Shown one piece after another: positions 18,373 through 26,704 of a DNA stretch of 64,000 nucleotides. Position 1 is the first letter of the stretch. The number at the start of each line of letters is the position of its first letter. The DNA comes from Geomonas oryzisoli (GTDB lineage: Bacteria; Desulfobacterota; Desulfuromonadia; Geobacterales; Geobacteraceae): positions 708,501 through 772,500 of the forward strand of contig NZ_CP076723.1 of NCBI RefSeq assembly GCF_018986915.1, in the 5' to 3' direction. The position numbers were made by a program, and so were the translations under genes. The notes under the pieces are model-generated. The model was not told the origin of the DNA. It was given only the letters and a program-made list of their open reading frames with translations, and did no database searches.

Positions 18373-18543
18373 CCCCCCGCCGAAAGTTACCCCTCTCTTC
18401 CTTGAGCGTTGCAACATGTTGTCTTCTTTTGTCTGCCAAGGCGCCAAAAGATTATTCCTTTACCAGTTGTAGGCGCTGGGATAGAATACCGCGAGGAACC
18501 GCAGGAGGCAGCGCCCTCAAGCGGCGCAAAAAAAGAGGAGACG

Positions 18544-19113
18544 ATGCCAACTTGTTGGATTATTGCGGGTCCGAATGGAGCAGGTAAAACTACCTTCGCG
18601 TTGGGGCACCTGCCGAGAGTGGGGTGCAGCTATTTCATCAATGCCGACCTAATCGCTGCCGGCTTGTCACCGCTTGCTCCAGAAAGAGAACTGGTGGCAG
18701 CGAGCCGGATCTTTCTGAAAGAGATAGAGGATCGCATAGAACAAGGTGAGGACTTTTCCTTCGAAACCACCTTGTCAGGTCGAACCTATCTGCGGTTGCT
18801 CCAACGCTTACGCGCCGACGCGTGGCGGGTCGAATTGCTGTACCTTGCCCTTCCTAATGTTGAGATGTCGACGCTGCGTGTAACAGAACGGGTCACGCAC
18901 GGCGGGCACAACATTCCGGCTTCAGACATCCAGCGACGATTCTCACGCAGTCTGAATAATTTGTTCAACGTATTTGGCCATCGCGTAGATCGTTGCCTCT
19001 GCTTTATGAACGACGGTGAGGCGCCAGTGCTGGTCTTTGAACAGATTGGTGAGACCAGAGAGGTTTTCCACGTGGAATATTATCAACTTTTGCAAGGGGA
19101 GACTGTTGTATGA
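18544..19113 (+). CDS. Zeta-toxin-like P-loop kinase
   Basis: 189 residues; ATG 18544 is chosen because of gaggag just upstream and because the P-loop then lies at the N-terminus: [27 protein letters not shown] and [13 protein letters not shown] are the typical zeta/UNAG-kinase-like strands after the P-loop, and [22 protein letters not shown] is the arginine-rich lid. Zeta toxins phosphorylate UDP-N-acetylglucosamine; this short chromosomal group has less certain substrates. It overlaps a 60-residue gene by ATGA, forming a probable toxin-antitoxin pair in toxin-first order. Confidence 0.85.
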   Translation: MPTCWIIAGPNGAGKTTFALGHLPRVGCSYFINADLIAAGLSPLAPERELVAASRIFLKEIEDRIEQGEDFSFETTLSGRTYLRLLQRLRADAWRVELLYLALPNVEMSTLRVTERVTHGGHNIPASDIQRRFSRSLNNLFNVFGHRVDRCLCFMNDGEAPVLVFEQIGETREVFHVEYYQLLQGETVV

Positions 19114-19292
19114 ATGCGACCAGAAAAAGTACTGCATCTACAGAAGCTCAGCTTGTGCTGGAAAACCTCAAGGAGGCGGTAGCGCAGGCGCTGGAGAAGA
19201 AGAGACGACTGGGGCAGTACGCTGTGACCTGGAAGGACGGCAAAGCGGTCCTGACTGGTGACGATGCACCGAGAGCCGAACCCAAGGAATGA
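19110..19292 (+). CDS. Small partner of the zeta-like kinase (putative antitoxin)
   Basis: 60 residues, mostly helical ([27 protein letters not shown]) followed by [14 protein letters not shown]. Overlaps the kinase stop codon by ATGA. Small proteins of this composition follow short zeta-like ATPases in many proteobacteria. An antitoxin function is inferred from position, not shown. Confidence 0.7.
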   Translation: MNATRKSTASTEAQLVLENLKEAVAQALEKKRRLGQYAVTWKDGKAVLTGDDAPRAEPKE

Positions 19293-19331
19293 CGGTCTGC
19301 TCCACGTAATGAAGCCAAAGGATCAGACTAG

Positions 19332-19586
19332 GTGAGAAAGATCGCCTCGATCAGTGTAAATGATGACTGGACTCTTGATGTCCGTTTCGCAAACAGCGAA
19401 GTCCGCAGATACGATGTAAGTCCCCTGCTGCAAAGAGAGGCCTTCCGAGGGCTGGAAGATGCCGCAATGTTCAAAACCGCCCGTAATGGTGGCTACTTCG
19501 TTGCCTGGGACAACGATGCCGACCTGAGTGCCGACACCCTCTACCTGGAAGGTGTACCCCTTGCGTCCACGACTCATCCCACCTAA
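19332..19586 (+). CDS. DUF2442 domain protein
   Basis: 84 residues, GTG start with a weak site. DUF2442 hallmarks: V..DWTLDVRFANSEVRRYDVSPLL...F..L.D..MF.....GGYFVAWDNDADLSADTLYLEG. DUF2442 proteins usually pair with a DUF4160 toxin-like protein; no DUF4160 gene is present here. Two broken copies of its 3' end lie downstream (19708-19790 and 21064-21150). Confidence 0.85.
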   Translation: MRKIASISVNDDWTLDVRFANSEVRRYDVSPLLQREAFRGLEDAAMFKTARNGGYFVAWDNDADLSADTLYLEGVPLASTTHPT

Positions 19587-19623
19587 TCCCCGCCTGCCGT
19601 AGCCTTTAGATGCACCCTCAGAA

Positions 19624-19698
19624 TTCTCCGTGGCTCTTCCCAAATCCTCTCGCTGCAGTTCACGTCGCACCTTATATTTCAAGACCTGACCCCGAGCC
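19624..19698. repeat. Dispersed repeat D, copy 2
   Basis: Starts 38 bp after the DUF2442 stop and runs ttctccgtggctcttcccaa... to cttatatttcaagacctgac. Together with the DUF2442 3' end it makes a ~175-bp unit repeated at 21064-21230. Confidence 0.8.
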
Positions 19699-19707
19699 TT
19701 TATGGTC

Positions 19708-19790
19708 TGGGACAACGATGCGGACCTACGTGCCGACATCCTCTACCTGGAAGGCGTACCCCTTACGCCAACGATTCATCCCACCTGATT
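19708..19790 (+). pseudogene. Fragment: duplicated 3' end of the DUF2442 gene
   Basis: gacaacgatgcggacctacg...ctctacctggaaggcgtacc repeats the last ~25 codons of 19332-19586 (VAWDNDADL.ADTLYLEGVPL) with substitutions and ends at the equivalent stop region. There is no start codon or upstream part. Confidence 0.8.
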
Positions 19791-19798
19791 CGCACCAC

Positions 19799-20065
19799 TC
19801 ACTTTAGCTGGCTATCCTTGCTACCTCTCCGGTTGTAGAGGGCTGCTGCCTTCTCCTTCTTTTCAAGCTCTGATTGGCAGCCAACACAGTATCTAACTCC
19901 TGGAATTGCCTTGCGACGCGCTTCAGGAATAGGAACCTCGCACTCCTCGCAATGGGTGAGGCTTTCGCCTTTAGGCAGACGACTCTTAGCCCGTTCGACT
20001 GCGGATTCCACCGTGGCATCTATCTGTTCCTGGACCGCTCCATCTCTCGACCATCCAACCGCCAT
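19799..20065 (-). CDS. DksA/TraR-family C4 zinc-finger protein
   Basis: 88 residues, ATG after agaggaac. Short N-terminal helix (QEQIDATVESAVERAKSRL) and a C4 zinc finger: CEEC near residue 39, CVGC near residue 60, followed by a basic helix. This is the TraR/YbiI size class, often carried by phages and plasmids, which bind the RNA polymerase secondary channel and mimic DksA plus ppGpp. Its presence supports a mobile origin for this region. Confidence 0.88.
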   Translation of the reverse strand: MAVGWSRDGAVQEQIDATVESAVERAKSRLPKGESLTHCEECEVPIPEARRKAIPGVRYCVGCQSELEKKEKAAALYNRRGSKDSQLK

Positions 20066-20357
20066 GGCTTGTTCCTCTGTTTCTCATATGACTGCACGTG
20101 AAGGCCGATTGGCCTCCGACTCAGTATACTCCTTCCTCCCCTGTTTGGGTTTGAATCCGGTGGAGCCCACCCAGTGATGCCCTGGCCCATTGACCCCAGA
20201 CTCCATTCGCCTCTCTCGGATTTCCTCGATTTTCTCCGTGGCCAATGGTTTGGGGTGTTCTAATTTAAAGTCTTTCTCAAAACTTCAGCATTTGCTATAA
20301 CAAATGCGTTTTTCAGAGGTATGCCACCTCCAATAGTGAGCCTGGAGAGGACCGTGT
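20066..20357. other. Intergenic; contains one arm of the ctccgtggccaatggtt repeat at 20212-20250
   Basis: Apart from the repeat arm (ctctcggatttcctcgattttctccgtggccaatggttt type), I see no gene. The sequence just before 20358 is AT-rich and may hold the promoter of the DUF2845 gene. Confidence 0.55.
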
Positions 20358-21041
20358 ATGGCAGTGAGACACGAATCAAAGATGAGCGGTGCTTTGGGTA
20401 ATGTATTAGGCATTGTAATATTCGTAGTCGTGGCAGGTTCAGCGCTTCCCAACGTCAACCTCACCAGTCTGATCTTTGGAGTCGGAAACCCTGCTCCGCC
20501 ACTTGCTCCAATTGTAGTGAATCCTATACAGCCGGCAAAGGTAAAAGTTGAACAACCGGTTCCACAGGCGACTTCGGATGGGTACGAGCGTTACACCGAC
20601 AAAAATGGAAACGAGGTGGTAATCGTACCCGCTAGGTACCAGGCAAAAAACGAATCAGCCCCTGTTCAGACAGCCCCGGTGCCAGACCATTCAGCAGTTT
20701 CCCCGGCAGCGTCCCCACCAGTAACGCAGAAGGTGAATGTGCCTGTACAGGCCTCACCACCGCCAAATCTCGCTGTAATTGCCATGAACGCGGCGGCAAA
20801 GGCGCATACAGGAATGAATGTGTTTGAATCGTGCCGATGCAATAACGGCCTGGCTACGAAAGGTGACTCAAGGCAAGAGGTGTTAGAGAAGTGCGCACAG
20901 CCTGCCGGCCGATTCGGCGGTGACAGGGATTGCCCCGAGATCTGGGTGTACAACTTCGGCCCAAATGAATTTATGCAAGGGGTCTGTTTTGACCGCAGCA
21001 ATCGCGTCACCAAAGTCCTCAGCCTCGACCACGGTTATTGA
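20358..21041 (+). CDS. Single-pass membrane protein with DUF2845 domain
   Basis: 227 residues: a membrane helix at about 11-35, a ~120-residue Pro/Val/Ala-rich linker typical of proteins spanning the periplasm, and a C-terminal DUF2845 domain with paired cysteines (SCRCNNGLATKGDSRQEVLEKCAQP..IWVYNFGPNEFMQGVCF). ATG at 20358 lies after a ggagagg site. Function of the domain is unknown. Confidence 0.78.
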   Translation: MAVRHESKMSGALGNVLGIVIFVVVAGSALPNVNLTSLIFGVGNPAPPLAPIVVNPIQPAKVKVEQPVPQATSDGYERYTDKNGNEVVIVPARYQAKNESAPVQTAPVPDHSAVSPAASPPVTQKVNVPVQASPPPNLAVIAMNAAAKAHTGMNVFESCRCNNGLATKGDSRQEVLEKCAQPAGRFGGDRDCPEIWVYNFGPNEFMQGVCFDRSNRVTKVLSLDHGY

Positions 21042-21063
21042 CTGTGCGCGACACGGAGCGTAG

Positions 21064-21230
21064 ACCTGAGTGCCGACACCCTCTAACTGGGAGGCGTACC
21101 CGTTTCGCCCACGCCTCATCCCGCCCGATTCCCGCCTGCCGCATATATCGGTCCCTCAGAATTCTCCGTGGTCTCCCCAATCCTCTCGTTGTGTCTACGT
21201 GCCTGTTATATTTCAGAACCTGGTGCCGGG
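21064..21230. repeat. DUF2442-tail plus repeat D, diverged copy 3
   Basis: gacctgagtgccgacaccctctaactgg... aligns with the DUF2442 3' end (19521-19586), its trailer and repeat D (19624-19698) in the same order, with scattered substitutions and one stop in the coding part. It is a duplicated module directly upstream of the restriction gene. Confidence 0.82.
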
Positions 21231-21270
21231 CCACAGAAGATATCCTGTTTTGGGATATTTGATGTGTTGT

Positions 21271-21291
21271 GCAATATTGCGCGTCATGACG
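21271..21291 (+). promoter_or_regulatory. Two adjacent palindromes overlapping the restriction-gene start
   Basis: gcaatattgc (21271-21280) and CGTCATGACG (21282-21291) are both perfect 10-bp palindromes one base apart; the second contains the ATG. A likely operator for the HTH domain encoded by the same gene. Confidence 0.5.
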
Positions 21292-22440
21292 ACTATATAT
21301 GATTCCCGATACGTAATTATTGTTGAGCAGTTGAAGAGGGTCCGTGTTGAAAAGAAGGTCACTCAGAGAACTCTTGCAGGACTTCTTGGGCAGCAACAGT
21401 CTTACGTTGCTAAAGTTGAGGGGGGAGAGCGAAGGCTAGATATTCTTGAGCTGTTCGATTGGCTTAAAGCACTGAGGGCTGACCCTCTCATTTTCCTCCG
21501 GGAGATTGGCTGGGTCGCACAAGAACGTCCTGGCAACATACCCGCCCTGCCTTTGCCTGGCCATGTCGAGGAGGTACATGGAGGTCTAAATCTCATCATG
21601 GCATGGCAAGGTGAAAAGAAAATAGTCTTTTTGCAAGATGCCAAGCCCCATGATTACCTAATTGTGGAGAAAGAAATTACAGCAATTTTTCAAGAGTTGA
21701 ATAACCACAAATCAAAAACTATGAACAGAGAAGCGATCTGCAAAGCCTTCCAGCTAGCATTTGAGTTGCTTCCGGCGGTTAATCCTAGTGATGTATACCA
21801 CCACATCGTGTACCGTCTCTATCTACGTGAGTACACTAAGACCAACGCTGAGCAGAGTTGGGTAAGGGCAGGTGGCGAGGCGGTCGAACTTTTCGTTGCA
21901 AGGCACTATGCTGACCGCCTTGCCGCGAATGGCATAGAGATAAAGGCCTTACTGAGCCGTGGTGAAAAAGCCGCTGCGTTGGCAGAAATGGGGTTAGCGG
22001 GTACTGTGGGGGATTCTAAACTTGACATAAGCCTTTATGGCGTAATAGAAAGGAAACGTTACATTTTCGGTGGCATTCACTGCAAAGCTTCGTTTGCTGA
22101 GAGGGTGTCAGATGACGTTCCTTGCAGCGAAGCTATGATGCGTAGTGGCCTGACGAGCCTGCTCTTTACGTTTGATGCCAAATCCTTTCCACCGCCGGCA
22201 GGAGATCTAATCAACCGCGGAGAGCTCGGCACACACGAAAACCCCTCAGACAAACGGAGATACATCGAGGAACATGGTTCCTTTGATGCCTGCTTTTGCT
22301 ACAATCTGAGGAGTGTACCTAGTAAGAAAAAAACGACTAGCGGCAAAAGGATTTATGTCTGTAAGTTTGACGAAGATGACGTTTTGCCACAGAAAGTGAT
22401 TGAGGCGTGGCAACAGTACAAAGTGAAACATAAGCTCTGA
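21286..22440 (+). CDS. HTH-XRE domain fused to a type II restriction endonuclease (BsaWI-like)
   Basis: 384 residues from ATG 21286; an in-frame ATG 24 bp upstream is possible, neither has a strong ribosome site. Residues ~8-65 are an XRE helix-turn-helix (LKRVRVEKKVTQRTLAGLLGQQQSYVAKVEGGERRL). The C-terminal ~270 residues look like the BsaWI group of restriction enzymes, with a likely PD-(D/E)xK core in GDSKLDISLYG..YIFGGIHCKASFAERVSDD and DAKSFP. BsaWI cuts WCCGGW; the site here is not known. It converges with the methyltransferase gene. The fused regulator probably delays nuclease expression after entry. GC and codon use are lower than in surrounding core genes. Confidence 0.78.
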   Translation: MTTIYDSRYVIIVEQLKRVRVEKKVTQRTLAGLLGQQQSYVAKVEGGERRLDILELFDWLKALRADPLIFLREIGWVAQERPGNIPALPLPGHVEEVHGGLNLIMAWQGEKKIVFLQDAKPHDYLIVEKEITAIFQELNNHKSKTMNREAICKAFQLAFELLPAVNPSDVYHHIVYRLYLREYTKTNAEQSWVRAGGEAVELFVARHYADRLAANGIEIKALLSRGEKAAALAEMGLAGTVGDSKLDISLYGVIERKRYIFGGIHCKASFAERVSDDVPCSEAMMRSGLTSLLFTFDAKSFPPPAGDLINRGELGTHENPSDKRRYIEEHGSFDACFCYNLRSVPSKKKTTSGKRIYVCKFDEDDVLPQKVIEAWQQYKVKHKL

Positions 22441-22458
22441 CTCTAACCATCATAAATA

Positions 22459-22493
22459 GAAAAGTCGCTCCAATTACGGAACGACTTTTTTGC
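22459..22493. terminator. Bidirectional terminator between REase and methyltransferase
   Basis: aaaagtcg and cgactttttt flank a loop of about 14 bases between the convergent genes; it works in both directions because the stem ends in A- and T-runs. Confidence 0.75.
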
Positions 22494-22517
22494 TCCCCCC
22501 AATGGCTTCGTGTGCGA

Positions 22518-23828
22518 CTAGTTATAGTTAAGATGCGTTGTAACTTCTTTAGCTAAAGCAGCGGCAAGTTTGGGGGGGACTGCGTTACCTATCTGCTTGA
22601 ATTGCTGAAATTGGGAGCCATCAAAATAATAGGTATCTGGGAATGACTGCAATCGCGCCGCCTCCCGCACAGAAATGAACCTATCTACCTCTGGATGAAC
22701 GAAATCAGAACAATCTCTTGCCATATGAGCTACCAATGTATGAGATGGTGAGTCCCAATTTAGTCTTCGATACTTATTAGCAAAACCGCCCGCATCAAAC
22801 TTCTTGAAGAAAGCCTCCATGTCGAGTAGGCCGCTATCTAGCATCTGCCTAAGTTCCATCTCTTTTTCGATGTCTTCTCGCCGACAACCGTCTAAGTTAC
22901 GTAAACCTTTTCCGCCTAATAGCTCATTAATGAGTTCTTCTTCAAAGAGCTTTTCGGAAAGTCTAGCTCGTAATTCGCGACCATAATCTCCGGGCTTCAT
23001 TAGTGCAAGCCTGAGGCGTCTTATGGCAAGCATCTGCTTTGCAGAATGATGCAGAATGACGTCAGAGCCGCTTCGCATTTCTGTCTGATACTGAGATGGG
23101 CGCACCATCGGCGGGTACGGCAGCGTGACATGCGTGTCTTTAGGTAGCAGGACTTCGAGAGGTAAGTCAGAGATAGCATCTCGCACTGTCAGCGCAGGAG
23201 GCAGCTTGTCCCTTTTCGGTATTTCATAGAACGACAATTGCTCACTGCGGTCTTCCTCACTGCTAGAACCGTTCAAGTATTCATGGGTAGGCTTAGGCTC
23301 TTTAACTGCCATTTTGTCAATACCACCAACTATGAACACCCTTTTCCTGCTCTGAGGGACACCGTAATTGGCAGCATTCAGTACGAAAACTTTCGTGGCG
23401 TACCCCATTTTTTCCGTTTCCTCAAGAATGTTATCAACTACTTTTCCATCCATTAGGGTAAGGATGCCGGTGACGTTTTCCATAACAAACGCCTTTGGTC
23501 TAAACTCTTCAATATAGCTAAGGAAGTGTTGATATAGCTGATTTCTTGGATCGCCTGGATCACGCTTCCCATAGGTGGAAAATCCTTGGCAAGGAGGCCC
23601 CCCCAAGAGGATATCTAATGCCCCCCGTTTAAGCGCGAGTTCTTCGCGAACTTTTGCAGGATGAAGACTCTCTATAGGATCACTATTACATTTTGTATTT
23701 GGATGATTTCTGCCAAAAGTTTTTATAGCGTGTTTATCAAAATCATTTGCATATAAAGATGTCACTCCCTCTGCCTTAAAACCTTCGGTTAATCCTCCAG
23801 CGCCAACGAAAAGATCAATTGATTTCAA
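22518..23828 (-). CDS. DNA (cytosine-5) methyltransferase of the restriction-modification system
   Basis: 436 residues with C5-methyltransferase motifs in order: I DLFVGAGGLTEGF at the N-terminus, IV GGPPCQGFSTYG with the catalytic Cys near residue 79, VI FVMENVTG near 110, VIII QSRKRVFIVGG near 155, then a long variable target-recognition region, and IX/X RLNWDSPSHT... and QIGNAVPPKLAAAL at the C-terminus. Its start lies 14 bp inside the end of vsr. It should protect the host sites from the adjacent nuclease. Confidence 0.95.
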   Translation of the reverse strand: MKSIDLFVGAGGLTEGFKAEGVTSLYANDFDKHAIKTFGRNHPNTKCNSDPIESLHPAKVREELALKRGALDILLGGPPCQGFSTYGKRDPGDPRNQLYQHFLSYIEEFRPKAFVMENVTGILTLMDGKVVDNILEETEKMGYATKVFVLNAANYGVPQSRKRVFIVGGIDKMAVKEPKPTHEYLNGSSSEEDRSEQLSFYEIPKRDKLPPALTVRDAISDLPLEVLLPKDTHVTLPYPPMVRPSQYQTEMRSGSDVILHHSAKQMLAIRRLRLALMKPGDYGRELRARLSEKLFEEELINELLGGKGLRNLDGCRREDIEKEMELRQMLDSGLLDMEAFFKKFDAGGFANKYRRLNWDSPSHTLVAHMARDCSDFVHPEVDRFISVREAARLQSFPDTYYFDGSQFQQFKQIGNAVPPKLAAALAKEVTTHLNYN

Positions 23829-24243
23829 CAGTACCTTCCTTTTTTATAGCTGTAATTATTGTGCTGATGCATAAATTTAGCTGTTTCCTTACATCATGTT
23901 CCCAAAATCTGATGACAACCCAGCCCTCTTCCGTAAGTTGTGTCGTGTTATGAAGATCACGTGCTTTGTTGTACGCAAGCTTTTTCTCCCAAAAAAAAGA
24001 GTTCGTTTTGGGCTTCCTATAGCAAATCGGGCAGCCATGCCAAAAACAGCCATCGACAAATATGGCAACCTTTTGCTTAGTGAAAACAATATCGGGGGTT
24101 CCTGCGATCCTCTGGGTGCACAGACGATACCCTCGTATCCCAGACGCCCACAGGGCTCTTCTGAGAGTCATCTCAATTTCAGTATTCCGACTGCGAATCG
24201 CTTGCATGTTTCGGCTGCGGGCCTCTTTACTGATCCTATCCAT
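23815..24243 (-). CDS. vsr: Very short patch repair endonuclease
   Basis: 142 residues from ATG 24243; an upstream in-frame ATG at 24279 exists, but the family usually begins MDxxSxxxRSxxMxxI. Vsr motifs: RSRNMQAIRSRNTEIE, GTPDIVF with the catalytic Asp, FVDGCFWHGCP with the zinc/active-site residues, and the C-terminal RDLHNTTQLTEEGWVVIRFWEHD. Nicks T:G mismatches formed by deamination of 5-methylcytosine, so it offsets the mutagenic cost of the adjacent methyltransferase. Upstream of, and overlapping, that gene; the reverse order is more common. Confidence 0.93.
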   Translation of the reverse strand: MDRISKEARSRNMQAIRSRNTEIEMTLRRALWASGIRGYRLCTQRIAGTPDIVFTKQKVAIFVDGCFWHGCPICYRKPKTNSFFWEKKLAYNKARDLHNTTQLTEEGWVVIRFWEHDVRKQLNLCISTIITAIKKEGTVEIN

Positions 24244-24650
24244 GCCTTGAAAATACCAAACGCAGCCGGCAAACTCCATTTAGAAGTGGATAATGAGGGT
24301 AGTAATGGTGCAATACGGTAGGAGACAGCATAGCAACCAGACGTGACAGGAAATGTCGCATTTGGCTGCGTCCTTGCGGTGCCGTCGGTGACAACTGAAC
24401 ACGGCTTGTGGTATTTTGGGTTTAGGTGTAGATGCTCCTGGTGCCGGTACGAGGTGTTTGTGTCCTCGAAGGAATAGCAGAAATCCGATGTGAAATCCAT
24501 TGAAAAGGTGTGGATAAGAACCATATAACGCTGTGGGGTAAGTGGCAACAGAGGCAACCGGGGGCCGTCCTGGCAACCCTGTGGGACCTTGATGTTTAGA
24601 TATTTGAACTAGCAAAATTGCAGTGGGTACTTTCGCTTTCGTCCTCAGGT
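24244..24650. other. ~400 bp without a credible gene
   Basis: Open frames exist on the - strand but lack ribosome sites and recognisable composition. No known repeat family was seen here. Contains the vsr upstream region. Confidence 0.45.
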
Positions 24651-24925
24651 ACAAACAGCCGCGTTACGGGCTTCGCTGGGGACTCCTACCTTGCAGGGGG
24701 CACATCCGGCAGGAGCCTCCACTCCACGTTCTTTTGCAAGACTGACTGAGTCGGGAGCATAGCTGAAGATCATGCAGCGGGTTTCGTCGTGGCCTGAAGT
24801 TAAGACGGCTTATGCGGGGCAGCGGCGGATGCAGGCGCCGGACAGTCGCCCCGATGATGCCGGGTGGATGCTGGCCGGGATCGAGCACGGCATCGATCAC
24901 CGCGGCGGGGGAGGTTTGAAGGGGC
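24650..24925 (-). pseudogene. Decayed C-terminal fragment of the 4Fe-4S protein encoded at 26705-27544
   Basis: Read on the - strand, it preserves VIDAVLDP near 24895, then CMIFSYAPDSVSLAKERGVEAPAGCAPCKVGVP in a different frame, closely matching the C-terminus of the intact gene 2 kb away (CMIFGYGPDSVRLAKERGVEGPAGCALCQVGVP). The segment with the first ferredoxin-type cysteines is deleted, causing a frame change, and there is no N-terminal part. Confidence 0.8.
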
Positions 24926-24929
24926 CGTT

Positions 24930-25399
24930 TTACTGTTTTCTCAGATACATCGACTCTTCTGACAGGTAACAGCCGGGACTACACTCCGTTGATTCCCGAA
25001 TTGTTGCCTGTGTCCACTCTCCTTCATCTATCCAAAAACTGATGGTGCACTTGCTGTTTTTGCGGTAGGTGTACTCCTGCACGGCAATTGCTTCTCCTAC
25101 CTCATTTTCATCCGTCTCTGCTCCTAATCACCAGAAAGCCGCGATTCTGGCTTTCCCGTGCTCATGTCGACTGCAGGTCCCAGACTTCGCAATTTTGAAG
25201 ACGACGGTCTTGGGATCGAGGTAGGTGACTTCCTGTGACTGCCGCTCCTTTCCTTTTACCAGGGAGAAACGCAAGGGGACTGGGGAGGATGTGGCATGGC
25301 GCGTTGAGGCTCCTGCTTTCGGGAGGGATGTGCCGCACCAATGCTGAACCCCTGCACCGAAACGGCAATGGCCAGAAAGGTAATGGCGGGAATCTTCAT
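24930..25399 (-). pseudogene. Broken gene for a small exported protein
   Basis: ATG at 25399 opens a signal peptide (MKIPAITFLAIAVSVQGFS), but the frame stops after 47 codons. In another frame the sequence continues EVTYLDPKTVVFKIAKSGTC...ARIAAFW, an in-frame TGA, then AIAVQEYTYRKNSKCTISFW to a TAA at 24930. One frameshift plus one nonsense codon explain it as a former ~140-residue secreted protein. A second, more decayed relative lies at 26430-26590. Confidence 0.65.
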
Positions 25400-25461
25400 G
25401 TCTCGCATTCAGGGGGCAGGGGAGTCGCGTTCGAGGTCCCGTTAGCCTGGAGAAGAATAGT

Positions 25462-25492
25462 AAAGCCCGACCGGCATCCCGGTCGGGCTTTC
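25462..25492 (-). terminator. Terminator after the 25514-26152 gene
   Basis: aaagcccgaccgg catc ccggtcgggcttt, a perfect long stem with A/T flanks usable on either strand. A single arm of the same sequence occurs at 28303-28317. Confidence 0.75.
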
Positions 25493-25513
25493 GGTGTTCT
25501 CCTGTGGGCTGCT

Positions 25514-26152
25514 TTACAGCGAGATGATGCTGAAGGGAGGCGACCAGACACCGGGGCCGGCTGTTCCGATGCAGCGGGCGATCACGGAGTAGGTCTGGCC
25601 GGGTGTGCGGCCGGGGATGTTGATGTTGGTCCCACGGGCAAAGGTGCCGAAGGGACTGTAGTTTGCCGCTACGGTCGGGTCGGTATCGGTGATGTGGAAT
25701 TCGTAGCTGGCTGCGCCTGGTACGGGTTTCGCGCTGGCAACGAGGACACCGCTCAAAGTTCCGTGCTTCACGGTGAGCACAGGTGCAGGAAGCGGGTGGG
25801 TGAAGCGCGGCTTGCTCGATTTCTCCTGGGAGATCTCGAACCCTGAATTCTGCAGCATGGCGACATCGCCGTTGGCGGCAAGTTCCACGTGCATTACCAA
25901 TCTCTTCAGGATTGCCACTACCTCATCCCGCACCTTGTCCCTATACGCCATCTTCTGCGAGTCCCTGCTTTGAGCGTCGTCGCAAGCTCGTTGCAGGCGG
26001 TCGATTCCTTCCCCCAGCCTTTGTAGGTCTTGGCTGAATTCCGCTGTCTTGACCTGGAAAAGGGGACTGTTGTTCAGGTTTGTGTTCACTTTGCGCGCGA
26101 CATCAAGTACCTGCTTGGCGTTCTTCGAAAAGGTGGTTTTGAGCTTGATCAT
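25514..26152 (-). CDS. Conserved-type hypothetical protein with C-terminal Fn3-like domain
   Basis: 212 residues from ATG 26152, chosen because AAGGAGGTGAT lies 9 bp upstream. The N-terminal half is helical and charged (FSKNAKQVLDVARKVNTNL..LQRLGEGIDRLQRACDDA..VVAILKRLVMHVELAANGD), with a short coiled-coil look. The C-terminal ~85 residues resemble a fibronectin-III/metallopeptidase-adjacent fold (GAASYEFHITDTDP...PGRTPGQTYSVIARCIGTAG-GVWSPP). No signal peptide or membrane helix. Function unknown. It sits between two decayed/intact copies of neighbouring genes. Confidence 0.7.
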   Translation of the reverse strand: MIKLKTTFSKNAKQVLDVARKVNTNLNNSPLFQVKTAEFSQDLQRLGEGIDRLQRACDDAQSRDSQKMAYRDKVRDEVVAILKRLVMHVELAANGDVAMLQNSGFEISQEKSSKPRFTHPLPAPVLTVKHGTLSGVLVASAKPVPGAASYEFHITDTDPTVAANYSPFGTFARGTNINIPGRTPGQTYSVIARCIGTAGPGVWSPPFSIISL

Positions 26153-26429
26153 CCGAGCAATCACCTCCTTTGGCTTATATAGCTTCCGCCGATGCAGTGA
26201 ATTGTAAATCTTTAATCTTAAATCTCAACTGCGGGCCAAGCTCATTCGCATTATTTCTGGCAACGTGGCATGTTCATGAGCCTCACGCCTCCGATCGTGG
26301 CCGCCGCTTAGGTAGCATCATCCGTCCGACCTGAAAACATCATCGGAATTTTCGCAGCTAGGTCTTGTTTTCGATCCTGCAACGGGCTGTAATTCCTGAT
26401 GGTTTCAGCGTGGGCAAAAAGACAGGCCT

Positions 26430-26590
26430 TGCAGCGGGAAAAACAGGTATCGATTTTGGGCCGGTGAGGATGGCCACGAAAGAGCTAACTCAAGCATAGG
26501 CTTGTTGCTTTTCCTGCAGATGTACTTCCGAACGGCTATAGCTTCTTCTGCCTCCTTTTCTCCTTCCTGCGACTAACGACCAGTTTTTAG
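26430..26590 (-). pseudogene. Remnant related to the broken small exported protein at 24930-25399
   Basis: The - strand reads EKEAEEAIAVRKYICRKSNK, clearly related to EVGEAIAVQEYTYRKNSK of the other copy, but is preceded by an in-frame TAG and then diverges. The rest of 26153-26704 holds nothing I recognise. Confidence 0.55.
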
Positions 26591-26704
26591 ATCCTCGTCC
26601 CCCCTTGTTCCTCTCGGCCTCCACATCTTGGAAATGGAGCCCAATCTTCTTAACATCGTCCTCCTGATTTTACGACCCGGGCAACCGGGGACATCCTTCA
26701 TACC

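Noticed and set aside
15466..21250. Integron cassette array
   Set aside because: No attC-type RYYYAAC/GTTRRRY ends and no integron integrase were seen; the repeats are partial gene duplicates.
24930..25399. In-frame TGA inside the small exported-protein remnant as possible selenocysteine
   Set aside because: The same gene also needs a frameshift to be read, no SECIS-like hairpin was seen after the TGA, and the related remnant at 26430-26590 has TAG at a nearby place. Decay is simpler.
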